A stretch of DNA of 52,112 nt from SIG299 sp051880375 (GTDB lineage: Bacteria; Bacillota; Clostridia; Lachnospirales; Lachnospiraceae): the NCBI GenBank assembly GCA_051880375.1, contig JBJENV010000063.1, positions 1-52,112 on the forward strand, written 5' to 3'. The position numbers and the translations under genes were made by a program. Below, in pieces: positions 9,273-16,220 of the stretch; the first letter of the stretch is position 1, and each line of letters begins with the position of its first letter. The notes beneath the pieces are model-generated. The model was not told where the DNA came from. It searched no databases and saw only the letters and a program-made list of their open reading frames with translations.

Positions 9273-10425
9273 ACGATATTCCTTCCTGCTCCATATCCTT
9301 TCCATACTGCAAAATACATTGCTTTAGTGGTTCCAGTTCCTTCGCGTCATAAGCTTCATATAGTTTTCTTTTTTCCTTACTAAACGCTATCCCTTTCCCG
9401 TCGCGGATTGCATTCTGATAGCTTTCCTCGTCCATTTTATACGGTCTGACTTGTGGAAACAGCTCATTCTTCAAAAAATGAAAAATTCTCATTCCTCCTA
9501 AGTCCATGTCTCCCCAATGGTAATACTCCACTGTCTCCCCTGCAATCTCCCGGAGCTGTTTTAAGAAGTTTCTTTCCTTCGGAGACAAAAAACCGTGTAC
9601 AAATACATACAGCGTATCCTCTGAATAGCTCCGGTCTTCATAGTTCGCCTTATTCTCTATCGTCATTATTTTCTTGATTCCGGGTAATAAAACCGGTGCG
9701 GAATTTACCAATGTCTGCGCATTCAACACCGTCCCATATCGCTGATGTTCCGTATCCACCCGATAAGTTCCATCTATCTCATAAACCAGACGACCTTTCC
9801 AGCAAAGACTTTGGGAATAGTTCATGATGCCAAATTCCGCAAGAACTTCATAATCTTCCAGACTTTCTCCATACTCTTTCAATTCTTTACGCAGTACAGA
9901 TACCACCCTGTTTTTATAGTGTTTTTGAAATTTCTTCGAATCATGGAACACGTCTTCACTGAACACCCGCTCCCAGACGTGTCCCTTTAGCTCGCTTATT
10001 TTATATAGACAGTATAAAAACTCCTTATCGTAGGCGTTTTTTGCCACATTCCCTTTTTTAAGTTGTTCCAGTTGCTCTTCATAATACTTTTTTAACCACT
10101 CAGCCGTTGTCTTTAATAACAATTCCTGAATATAGGACTGCTGTTCCACAGACTTTTCCCTTGTATTCTGGATATGCTCTCGCTGACATAACCAATTCAG
10201 ATTTTCAATCGGAAAACGCAGGGACTTTATCTCACTGCCCATATTTTTCCATGCTACACTAATCAGTCCATCTCTCTCCAATTCCTTCGCCTGTTGAAAA
10301 AGGGCTTCCCTGCCAATTGCATTTAATGCTTTTTGAACATTCACGGTTTTCGTCTGCCTGTCTGTTCCTGCTTTCCATGCCTTGTTATTCCCATATTCTT
10401 TGATCAACCACTCTGATAATGTCAT
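9256..10425 (-). CDS. jetD: Wadjet JetD, TOPRIM nuclease
   Basis: JetD is the topoisomerase VI-like nuclease that cleaves DNA trapped by JetABC. The C-terminal half shows the TOPRIM features: the glutamate in MTIENKANYED and the DxD motif in HWGDMDLGG. The N-terminal half is the DUF3322-like winged-helix arm. The frame can be read back to a TTG at 10494, but that region contains the promoter (-35 at 10489-10494, -10 at 10466-10471). The ATG at 10425 has GGGAG 7 bases before it, so I call a 389-residue protein from there. It is the first gene of the operon and is divergent from phd-vapC. Confidence 0.92.
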   Translation of the reverse strand: MTLSEWLIKEYGNNKAWKAGTDRQTKTVNVQKALNAIGREALFQQAKELERDGLISVAWKNMGSEIKSLRFPIENLNWLCQREHIQNTREKSVEQQSYIQELLLKTTAEWLKKYYEEQLEQLKKGNVAKNAYDKEFLYCLYKISELKGHVWERVFSEDVFHDSKKFQKHYKNRVVSVLRKELKEYGESLEDYEVLAEFGIMNYSQSLCWKGRLVYEIDGTYRVDTEHQRYGTVLNAQTLVNSAPVLLPGIKKIMTIENKANYEDRSYSEDTLYVFVHGFLSPKERNFLKQLREIAGETVEYYHWGDMDLGGMRIFHFLKNELFPQVRPYKMDEESYQNAIRDGKGIAFSKEKRKLYEAYDAKELEPLKQCILQYGKDMEQEGISYDTEG

Positions 10426-10465
10426 TCTTTGCTCCCATGCTTCACGCCGTAATTCATACAGAATC

Positions 10466-10494
10466 ATTATATCACTCGCGAAAGTACCCAGCAA
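10466..10494 (-). promoter_or_regulatory. Promoter of the Wadjet operon
   Basis: On the minus strand, TTGCTG (10489-10494), a 17-base spacer and a perfect TATAAT (10466-10471) stand about 40 bases before the re-called jetD start. The -35 and -10 boxes lie inside the longer version of the jetD frame, which is why that version was rejected. Confidence 0.75.
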
Positions 10495-10616
10495 GATTTT
10501 TTGTTTTCATAATGAACTGCTTAAAGATTGCAGACTTTAATGCAATCGCCAGTTGCCACCCGGAACATACCTGCCGTACCGATACCGGGGATATGTGTCG
10601 GGAAAAATCTTATGAT

Positions 10617-10651
10617 TTTTCGTGCGATTATGTTGATATTTTCGTACGATT
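10617..10651 (+). promoter_or_regulatory. Direct-repeat operator candidate for phd-vapC
   Basis: Two 13-base copies, TTTTCGTGCGATT (10617-10629) and TTTTCGTACGATT (10639-10651), are spaced 22 bases start to start, about two helical turns. The second copy contains the palindrome CGTACG and fills the spacer of the phd-vapC promoter. Phd-type antitoxins usually repress their own promoter, so this is a likely Phd or Phd-VapC binding site. This is inferred from position; no binding data exist. Confidence 0.5.
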
Positions 10652-10661
10652 TGTGTATAAT
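10633..10661 (+). promoter_or_regulatory. Promoter of phd-vapC
   Basis: TTGATA at 10633-10638, a 17-base spacer and TATAAT at 10656-10661 form a near-consensus vegetative promoter 52 bases before the phd ATG. Confidence 0.8.
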
Positions 10662-10713
10662 ATGGTTGAAAAGATTTTTCATTAACACCTGTTTTAAGAA
10701 AGGGGAGGACAAT

Positions 10714-10929
10714 ATGTCTATTACCGCAACTGAATTAAAAACCAATCTTGGTAAATATCTTATGCTTGCTGAAACAGAGGATATCTACATTACACGCAAC
10801 GGTAAAGTCGTTGCTAAATTAACCAATCCGTTTCAGGACAGAGTGGATGTTGCTAAATCACTATTTGGAATTCTTCCTGCCGACATGACATTAGAAGAAG
10901 CACGAGAAGAAAGGTTGAATACTATATGA
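10714..10929 (+). CDS. Phd/YefM-family antitoxin
   Basis: A 71-residue antitoxin that should bind the adjacent PIN-domain toxin through its C-terminus and DNA through its N-terminus. The start MSITATELKTNLGKYL is the classic Phd/YefM dimerisation and DNA-binding segment, and YITRNGKVVAKL is the family's second conserved strand. The reading frame is open further upstream, but the ATG at 10714 has a strong GGGGAGGA ribosome binding site and lies correctly behind the promoter at 10633-10661. Its stop overlaps the toxin start by 4 bases (ATGA), the usual arrangement for coupled synthesis of the pair. Confidence 0.92.
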   Translation: MSITATELKTNLGKYLMLAETEDIYITRNGKVVAKLTNPFQDRVDVAKSLFGILPADMTLEEAREERLNTI

Positions 10930-11357
10930 GAGTTTTAATTGATACCTGCGTTATCATTGATGTCCTACAGTCTCGTGTTCCTTTTGCCGAGCCTGCACAA
11001 AAGATTTTTATCTATTCCGCAAACCAACAATTTGAAGGATATATCACTGCAAAGTCTGTAACAGATATTTACTATCTGACACACCGTTTAACCCACAGTG
11101 ACGCAGAAACACGTAAGATTTTAAGCAAGCTTTTTACTTTGTTTCATGTATTAGACACTGCTTCTTTGGACTGCCGCAAAGCAATCTCTTCCGAAATATC
11201 CGATTATGAAGATGCCATTATGGTAGAAACTGCTATCCGCTCCGGTATGGACTGCATTGTTTCCCGTAATGTAAAGGATTATGCTAAATCCTCTATTCCG
11301 GTGTACGAACCATCCTCGTTTTTGTCTATTTTGGAAGCTGAAAACGAAACTGACTAA
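10926..11357 (+). CDS. VapC-like PIN-domain toxin ribonuclease
   Basis: A 143-residue PIN-domain protein. The first catalytic aspartate is in VLIDTCVIIDVL, with further acidic residues in SDYEDAIMVETA and the late GMDCIVSRNVKDY segment. PIN toxins cut structured RNAs such as tRNA or rRNA when free of antitoxin. It overlaps the Phd-type antitoxin gene by 4 bases and is followed by a shared bidirectional terminator (11452-11483). The set of acidic residues looks complete, so the toxin is probably functional. The natural target cannot be read from sequence. Confidence 0.9.
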   Translation: MRVLIDTCVIIDVLQSRVPFAEPAQKIFIYSANQQFEGYITAKSVTDIYYLTHRLTHSDAETRKILSKLFTLFHVLDTASLDCRKAISSEISDYEDAIMVETAIRSGMDCIVSRNVKDYAKSSIPVYEPSSFLSILEAENETD

Positions 11358-11451
11358 GTCGCCTGTATATTCCTGACTATTAAGAGTAACTTATGGGGCA
11401 TGATTGCCTGAATCACAATTCGCAACATTTCATTTACTTTATAAAGATAAT

Positions 11452-11483
11452 AATGGGTGCCAGCAATATAGCCAACACCCATT
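11452..11483. terminator. Bidirectional terminator between two toxin-antitoxin pairs
   Basis: The arms AATGGGTG (11452-11459) and CACCCATT (11476-11483) pair perfectly. TTCTTAT follows on the plus strand (end of vapC) and TATTATC on the minus strand (end of relE), so one hairpin serves both convergent operons. Confidence 0.7.
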
Positions 11484-11486
11484 TTC

Positions 11487-11813
11487 TTATCTTCTATCCA
11501 TATTTTCCAACTGCCTGCGCTGGTCTCTTCCCCGATACACAACGGCAGTAACACGTACTACATTTCCGTCAATCCAGAAATAAACATAGTAGTTTTCTAC
11601 AATTAACTGATGTATCTTTTCACTGTGCCATGGCTCCTCAGACGTTAATGCTACCCTCTCTGGGAATTCTTCTAACGAAAGAATTGCTTCTTCAAATGCA
11701 TCCAACAGTCCCAAAGCCGCATCTCTGTTCATTAGTTCCTTCGCAACATATAAGGCAATATCACGCATTTGCTCCTGCGCCTGCAATGTTACTTCTACAG
11801 AATATTTCTCCAT
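11487..11813 (-). CDS. RelE/ParE-family toxin
   Basis: A 108-residue basic protein with the RelE/ParE fold signature: an N-terminal strand (YSVEVTLQAQEQMRDIA), two helices, then the strand series ending VVRVTAVVYRGRDQRRQL. Toxins of this family either cut mRNA in the ribosome (RelE) or poison gyrase (ParE). The last-strand YRGRD with paired arginines is compatible with a ribosome-dependent RNase, but I cannot decide. It starts 3 bases after the stop of its antitoxin gene. Confidence 0.88.
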   Translation of the reverse strand: MEKYSVEVTLQAQEQMRDIALYVAKELMNRDAALGLLDAFEEAILSLEEFPERVALTSEEPWHSEKIHQLIVENYYVYFWIDGNVVRVTAVVYRGRDQRRQLENMDRR

Positions 11814-11816
11814 GCA

Positions 11817-12116
11817 TTAAATCTCCTGTCGTAATTCTGCAAACACCTCTCTTGCAGGACGTGTTTTGCCTTCCTTTGCCTGCTGGTATCCTTTTTCCAT
11901 CATTTCATCAAATTCTGCCTTGGACATATCACTTACTGCCTTTGGCTCATTTACAAGTGATACTGAAAATGGAATTCCCTTTTTCATAATAATCTGCTTG
12001 TATAACATATTGATTAAAACAGAAGTTGGAATACCTAATTGTTCCATAATCTTTTCTGCCTGTTCTTTAATATCCGGTTCTACTCTTGCTATTACATTAG
12101 CTGTTTTTGTTGCCAT
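11817..12116 (-). CDS. RelB/DinJ-family antitoxin
   Basis: A 99-residue antitoxin with an N-terminal ribbon-helix-helix of the RelB/DinJ type (TANVIARVEPDIKEQAEKI followed by LGIPTSVLINML) and a C-terminal tail (EVFAELRQEI) that should wrap the toxin. The reading frame opens earlier, but the ATG at 12116 has an AAAGGTGGTG ribosome binding site and lies correctly behind the promoter at 12140-12168. It is co-transcribed with the RelE/ParE gene. RelB dimers usually repress their own promoter; a near-palindrome overlaps the -10 box here. Confidence 0.9.
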   Translation of the reverse strand: MATKTANVIARVEPDIKEQAEKIMEQLGIPTSVLINMLYKQIIMKKGIPFSVSLVNEPKAVSDMSKAEFDEMMEKGYQQAKEGKTRPAREVFAELRQEI

Positions 12117-12139
12117 AACGAACACCACCTTTCGCCTAT

Positions 12140-12168
12140 AGTATAACAATTTGTATATCGTTTTGCAA
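12140..12168 (-). promoter_or_regulatory. Promoter and likely operator of relB-relE
   Basis: TTGCAA (12163-12168), a 17-base spacer and TATACT (12140-12145) form the promoter on the minus strand. A near-palindrome, TATAACAATTTGTATA on the plus strand at about 12142-12157, runs from the -10 box into the spacer, where a RelB-type ribbon-helix-helix antitoxin would be expected to bind. Confidence 0.65.
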
Positions 12169-12175
12169 TACATTT

Positions 12176-12486
12176 TTATATTTTCAGGTCGTCCACTGTT
12201 CCGGAAATACCTTCATCCGCATAAATGCCAACCAATATCCAGTTCGGATGCTTCGATACCAGATTCTCATAGTAATTCTTCTGCAACTCATAGGACGAAG
12301 TCTGGTTTGGGTCATCCGTAGGCACTCTGTATATACTGCAACTCTTTTTACTTCCGTTTCATCAAAGATTCCCGCAGTAGGATTCGCCGGAATGATATGG
12401 ACATTATCCATGTTTCTGCCATTATACCGCTGCCGTATCTTTACTTTCCGTTCACTGACAGACATCACCTTCTTATTGTCATTCAT
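12176..12486 (-). pseudogene. Serine recombinase remnant, frameshifted and truncated
   Basis: The intact first part reads up to EVKRVAVYT, the start of a serine recombinase catalytic domain as in Tn4451/ICE-type large serine recombinases. Then a frame change near 12326-12330 (about one base lost) moves the rest into another frame. There it continues with TDDPNQTSSYELQKN and WILVGIYADEGISGT, diagnostic of this family. The position expected for the catalytic serine (RVS) reads CCT, proline. After EGISGT the match ends at a stop (12176-12178) abutting the relB promoter, so several hundred residues are missing. It is a dead relic of a mobile element that once carried or neighboured this block. 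Confidence 0.85.
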
Positions 12487-12554
12487 GGAACACTAACCTC
12501 TCTTTTCACCTATAGAGAAATTATAGAAAAAGTTCCACAGAATGAAAATAAACC

Positions 12555-12576
12555 ACCGGTCAACAATGTGACTGGT
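12555..12576. terminator. Hairpin, possible second terminator
   Basis: ACCGGTCA and TGACTGGT pair over 8 bases (one G-U) around a 6-base loop. On the minus strand the stem is followed by GGTTTATTTTC, a moderately U-rich tail, so it may back up the terminator at 12612-12661. The evidence is weak. Confidence 0.35.
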
Positions 12577-12611
12577 AGTTTAAGTTTTGAAAAATATTTT
12601 TAGTTTCTTTC

Positions 12612-12661
12612 AAAAGCAAACAGGGACAACGAGCTTACGCTGGCCGTCCCGGCTTGCTTTT
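12612..12661 (-). terminator. Terminator of the HicB-like gene
   Basis: A long imperfect hairpin pairs AAAAGCAA...AGGGAC with GTCCC...TTGCTTTT, just after the stop of the gene at 12675-13403. The outer A/T arms supply the U-run on the minus strand. Confidence 0.7.
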
Positions 12662-12674
12662 CCTTATGTACAAA

Positions 12675-13403
12675 CTACATTGTCTTCAACAAAGCAGATG
12701 TAAATTGTTGCAAATAACATGGCTTAACAGTCATTTCAATATCTGTAATTTTTTTTTCGATTTCGTCTTTTACAGCATCTACTTTCTCCTGAAGTTCTGC
12801 ATAATTACAGTAAAAATGTATTGTAACCGATTTGTATGCTCTCTCGTCTCGTATCCGTTTTTCCATAGATAAATACAAATCATAGTCTCCATATGCAACA
12901 TCGACATACTCGCATTTCTTCTTTGCATGCTCCTCGACTTGTTTATAATTAATATGCTGCTCCTTTAATGGTTTTATTACAATTTTTGCCGATGGAACTT
13001 TTAATATAGGGAATTCTTCACCCATAATGCCTCCGTGATATATCGGATACACATATCTCAAAACTTCGATAAAATCTTCAAAATTTCTTCGTTTTTCAGC
13101 CTTAGCATTTCTTAATTCATCAAGCAAACGTGGCTTCAAAGCTTCGACTTCAGCATTTAATTTGTCTAATTCCTGAAAAAGCTTTTTTTCATCCTTTGCA
13201 CAGATATTTGCAATCATTTCTAACCTATGATTAAATTCGTCTGTGCCAAGATTGTCCCTCGACACTCCTGAGCCAAGATAATACAGGCACAACTGATTCA
13301 AGCTTACACCCTCTTCTTGCGCCTGTCTTACCAAAGCAGCATGTAAGGATTTCGGTAAGCGAAGTTTGATATTTCCGGAATAATCCGCCTGTTCTAAATT
13401 CAT
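12675..13403 (-). CDS. HicB-like ribbon-helix-helix protein with a long unknown extension
   Basis: Residues ~8-45 (YSGNIKLRLPKSLHAALVRQA, then GVSLNQLCLYYLGSG) are a HicB-type ribbon-helix-helix DNA-binding domain. The remaining ~195 residues are charged, with a helical stretch at ~50-110 and a mixed region at ~115-240, and I do not recognise them. Ordinary HicB antitoxins are half this size and sit beside a HicA toxin; no HicA-like gene is adjacent. The promoter carries a perfect 8-base inverted repeat (13439-13446/13472-13479), consistent with autoregulation. It could be a self-controlled regulator, or an antitoxin fused to an effector or sensor part. Confidence 0.65.
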   Translation of the reverse strand: MNLEQADYSGNIKLRLPKSLHAALVRQAQEEGVSLNQLCLYYLGSGVSRDNLGTDEFNHRLEMIANICAKDEKKLFQELDKLNAEVEALKPRLLDELRNAKAEKRRNFEDFIEVLRYVYPIYHGGIMGEEFPILKVPSAKIVIKPLKEQHINYKQVEEHAKKKCEYVDVAYGDYDLYLSMEKRIRDERAYKSVTIHFYCNYAELQEKVDAVKDEIEKKITDIEMTVKPCYLQQFTSALLKTM

Positions 13404-13438
13404 TTTGGCACCGCCTTTCTTTTATAACAACGTCATAT

Positions 13439-13479
13439 TTGACATCATTATATTATCTCGCCCCCGTATTCGATGTCAA
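13439..13479 (-). promoter_or_regulatory. Promoter with inverted-repeat operator of the HicB-like gene
   Basis: On the minus strand a consensus TTGACA (13474-13479), an 18-base spacer and TAATAT (13450-13455) form the promoter. A perfect inverted repeat TTGACATC/GATGTCAA (13439-13446 and 13472-13479) brackets it, one arm covering the -35 box and the other lying just past the -10. Two dimers of a ribbon-helix-helix protein bound there would block polymerase. Confidence 0.6.
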
Positions 13480-13568
13480 TATATTTTTTTGAAAATATCC
13501 TGCAAAAAATATTGGGATAATCAAATCTATAATATTTATTTCTATCAAGCAAAAATCCACAATGTATT

Positions 13569-14537
13569 TTAAGCCTTGTTTTCTGTTTGTGATGTATCCT
13601 TTATTTTTGTTCGAACTTCTCGTGTCAATGCAAATAATGTTGTTATTCCCATAAACTCACTTACAAACAACTTTCCGATAATATTAGTTTCATCTACCGG
13701 AATAATTAACAGCACAAGAGTTACTACTACAAAAAACCAAATTTCTGTGTTTTTTATTTCTTCATCCAACACTTTCTTCCGTTCTTTATAGCTTTCTTTT
13801 CTTTTTGTTCTGTATTTTTTATTTCTCATTACATCACGTAAACCAACAGGTGAAACTTCCTTGAATTCCCATTTCTGTTCCGTCCAAATTTCCAATTTTA
13901 CTGTTTTTCCGATAAACCACCGACTTATTCCAAAAAACATAACAATTGCAATAAAGACATAGATAAATGCCAACAGTTCAGCCCATAACGAAACTCCAGA
14001 AATAGAATGTACGATTTGTTCCACTGTATTATTTGCAACTAAAAACAGTACTACAAAGAAAGTAATAAAAAAGCTTGCAATTATTTCCGCTATATATGCC
14101 ATTATGTTTTTTTGCCCTGTTTCTCTCAAAAAGTAAAAAACTAGTTGTTTTATCAGATAGAACAAATATAAAATGAGCACTGACACTCCATACAATAGCT
14201 TGGTAAGACCGTTCTCTTTGTTGTTCTTATGTAGACGAATTGTTAAAACAAACAACCAACACGCAAGAAGCAAAACTCCACCAATCATCAAGACAACCGA
14301 AATAATTTTTATCCATATTTCTTCTAAACCAAAAGCACTTGCCACTCTATTGGTTGGATTTATATAGCTCCAAATACCAGAGACAAAATAAACAATTCCA
14401 CCTATAAAGAGTACCCAGTCTCTCCACGCATAATCAGACGGTCCGCCAAACATTTCATGTACTTTTTTATCTCGTTTATCAAACCATCCTTTTATTTTTC
14501 CTTCCTGTTTTTTCTTTGCTTTTCTGTTCTTATTCAT
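13569..14537 (-). CDS. Unknown polytopic membrane protein
   Basis: A 322-residue protein with a short, very basic cytoplasmic N-terminus and six or seven hydrophobic segments (around residues 45-65, 80-110, 120-145, 155-180, 195-225 and 270-320). A charged loop at ~230-270 separates the last segments. I recognise no family and no catalytic motif. The frame extends further upstream, but the ATG at 14537 has a GGAGGT ribosome binding site at 7 bases. It lies downstream of the nuclease gene, with a terminator-like hairpin between them, so it may have its own promoter. Membrane partners are common in abortive-infection systems, but here that is only a guess from context. Confidence 0.6.
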   Translation of the reverse strand: MNKNRKAKKKQEGKIKGWFDKRDKKVHEMFGGPSDYAWRDWVLFIGGIVYFVSGIWSYINPTNRVASAFGLEEIWIKIISVVLMIGGVLLLACWLFVLTIRLHKNNKENGLTKLLYGVSVLILYLFYLIKQLVFYFLRETGQKNIMAYIAEIIASFFITFFVVLFLVANNTVEQIVHSISGVSLWAELLAFIYVFIAIVMFFGISRWFIGKTVKLEIWTEQKWEFKEVSPVGLRDVMRNKKYRTKRKESYKERKKVLDEEIKNTEIWFFVVVTLVLLIIPVDETNIIGKLFVSEFMGITTLFALTREVRTKIKDTSQTENKA

Positions 14538-14695
14538 CTGGTGTACCTCCATACATTCTCTTTTTTCATATGCATTCTTCATCTCTACTCTTATCTCATA
14601 CATATGTTTATAGAATACCATATTTCACAGAATACGTCTGTAACGTCTCACGAAAACTTTTTTTCCTACTACTCCATTTGGTCCACAAAAACCAA

Positions 14696-14730
14696 AAATA
14701 AGCGTCAGCCAAATCAGCCAACACCTATTT
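14696..14730 (-). terminator. Terminator at the end of the PBECR4-like gene
   Basis: On the minus strand AAATAGGTGT pairs with ACGCTTATTT (10 bases with G-U pairs) across a 15-base loop, followed by TTTGGTTTTTG. The stem includes the stop codon of the gene at 14725-15999. Confidence 0.6.
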
Positions 14731-15999
14731 ATGTAATTTCATATACCACTCTTTAAATTTTGATGGAGAAACTATATTGCCAAAAACATCATTATGCTCC
14801 AGAAGCTTTGCAATCAGAGTATCTTCTATAGCCTGTTCTACAATATATGGCTGGTATACTAACATAACTTCTTTCTTTTCCAATTCTGCAATTTCCGGCA
14901 AATACTTTTCATATTTTTGCAGTTTATTCTCTACAGCAGAAAGTTTTGCCTCCATCCTAAGCTTATCGTTCTTTATCTGTGAAATGTCCACGGTATGATA
15001 TTCCGCCTGCACATCCTCGTTTTCAGCATCAATATCATATTCCATGAGCTGTAGCTGTGCCTCCTCTTTTTTCTCTTCTATCGAAAGTTGCGACACAAGC
15101 ACTGCAATTACATATTTTCTTGCTAATTCTACTACCTCTTGCTTAAACCGTTCTATTATTTCTTTCAGTTCAACAATTTCTTTTGCAACCTGTAAGGAAG
15201 AAATATGCTTGCTATTAATCCATGTTTTCAATCTGTTTTGGCCTCTGTAACATGGTTCCTGTACAAATTCCTCACGTACATTCTCCCACTTCACATAAAA
15301 GTCAATCATCTCATTACGTGTTGTATCATAAACTTCTCTGGTCAATATTTTAAGCTGTGTCTGGGGCTCACCCGATTTCTTTAAAATAAATTTATCCGCT
15401 TCATTCTCTAGGAAAAAAGTAGACACATAATGATTTTTCTCTTCTGTATCATATCCAATAAACAAATTCAAGTGTCGAATTACTCCGGTAATTAGTTTAA
15501 AAAATATTTTATCCGCATCTATTACAGTATTACATTCGTCACTATCAAAATCTATTACAGGATCACTAAGTAAAAGCTCCAGTATATTCTTTTCAGAAAA
15601 CATCAGCAAACGATGTGCTTTAATTTCGCCAAAATCAGATTTTCTCTTGGTATCCTGAATATTTACTATCTCCTCTGAAAATTCTCCAATAATCTTTTCA
15701 TCGGTAGTAGTCATTGTAATTTTCCCAGCTTTAATCAATTTGAAAAAATCTTCTTTCTTCAATTTAAAAGCTTCTACCATTCTTACTGCAGTCACATCAG
15801 TAAGCTTATGAAATCCGAGCAAATGATAAAAGTTTTCCATTTTAAATTGGAACTCTATTTTTATACCGCCGCTGAAAAGATAGCAAAATTTTTTATTAAG
15901 CAGCTTATCATATTCCCGAGCAACTTGCTGTAAATCTATATTCTGTTGTACTTTACTTCTGCTCTTGGCGTATTGCAAGTATTTCGTGTTCTTTGCCAT
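14725..15999 (-). CDS. Probable PBECR4-domain (BECR-fold) nuclease
   Basis: A 424-residue soluble protein. Residues ~30-180 (LLNKKFCYLF, FYHLLGFHKLTDV, and the later LLSDPVIDFDSD) resemble the PBECR4 domain, a member of the Barnase-EndoU-Colicin E5/D-RelE nuclease superfamily predicted to be RNases and common in phage-conflict loci. The rest (~240-400) is charged and coiled-coil-like, ending without a membrane segment. The domain call is from memory of the family pattern, so it is moderate. A CCGGAG ribosome binding site precedes the ATG. Directly upstream stands a structured RNA with its own promoter and terminator (16036-16256), a layout like RNA-antitoxin/toxin loci. Substrate and activity are unknown. 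Confidence 0.55.
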   Translation of the reverse strand: MAKNTKYLQYAKSRSKVQQNIDLQQVAREYDKLLNKKFCYLFSGGIKIEFQFKMENFYHLLGFHKLTDVTAVRMVEAFKLKKEDFFKLIKAGKITMTTTDEKIIGEFSEEIVNIQDTKRKSDFGEIKAHRLLMFSEKNILELLLSDPVIDFDSDECNTVIDADKIFFKLITGVIRHLNLFIGYDTEEKNHYVSTFFLENEADKFILKKSGEPQTQLKILTREVYDTTRNEMIDFYVKWENVREEFVQEPCYRGQNRLKTWINSKHISSLQVAKEIVELKEIIERFKQEVVELARKYVIAVLVSQLSIEEKKEEAQLQLMEYDIDAENEDVQAEYHTVDISQIKNDKLRMEAKLSAVENKLQKYEKYLPEIAELEKKEVMLVYQPYIVEQAIEDTLIAKLLEHNDVFGNIVSPSKFKEWYMKLHK

Positions 16000-16035
16000 C
16001 TTTTTTCTCCGGTATCTCTATTTCTGTCCTAGACT

Positions 16036-16220
16036 AAGAAAAGGTCCAAGGAAATCACCTCAGACCTTTCCAGTACTTCTCTTTTTTTGACTACGTTCCT
16101 TTCGCCAAAGGCTCTCAGGTACGGGTGCAGACTTCCCGAACAAATCCCCGCTCATCGCCTCTTCTTGCATACCTGATATCACAAGCGTCATGGGAATGAT
16201 ACCTCACCACAAGGTATCTC
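16036..16220 (-). ncRNA. Structured RNA upstream of the PBECR4-like gene
   Basis: Starting about 8 bases after the promoter at 16228-16256, the minus-strand transcript folds into a chain of helices. A 7-bp hairpin lies at the 5' end (16198-16204 with 16212-16218). A 7-bp helix (16115-16121 with 16170-16176) encloses stems 16122-16125/16147-16150 and 16130-16134/16142-16146. Next come a 5-bp tetraloop hairpin (16098-16102/16107-16111), an A7 run, and the terminator hairpin at 16040-16069. No open frame of note lies inside. I compared it by eye with common riboswitches, 6S, SRP and tmRNA cores and found no match. It may be an RNA antitoxin, a riboswitch-like leader of the nuclease gene, or an independent small RNA. 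Confidence 0.55.
16040..16069 (-). terminator. Terminator/attenuator between the RNA and the nuclease gene
   Basis: AAAGGTC and GACCTTT pair over 7 bases, with an inner AGG/CCT helix and a 6-base loop; TCTTAG follows on the minus strand. The U-tail is short, so some read-through into the gene at 15999 is likely, as needed if the gene uses the same promoter. Confidence 0.55.

Noticed and set aside
10426..10494. First 23 codons of the longest jetD frame
   Set aside because: They contain a good promoter, and the ATG at 10425 has the better ribosome binding site.
12184..12486. A real 100-residue protein gene
   Set aside because: The second half makes sense only in another frame, where it matches a serine recombinase, so it is a frameshifted pseudogene.
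12675..13403. Ordinary HicA-HicB toxin-antitoxin pair
   Set aside because: No small HicA-like RNA-binding gene lies on either side, and the protein is about twice the size of usual HicB antitoxins.
16036..16220. The structured RNA as a known riboswitch, 6S, SRP or tmRNA, or a hammerhead ribozyme
   Set aside because: By eye none of the conserved cores fits; a CUGA...GAAA-like arrangement is present but the middle core bases are in the wrong order for a hammerhead. A covariance search is still needed.
16036..16220. Classic type III antitoxin RNA
   Set aside because: No tandem repeats of 20-40 bases are present, so the locus cannot be called ToxIN/CptIN/TenpIN type; only the layout is similar.
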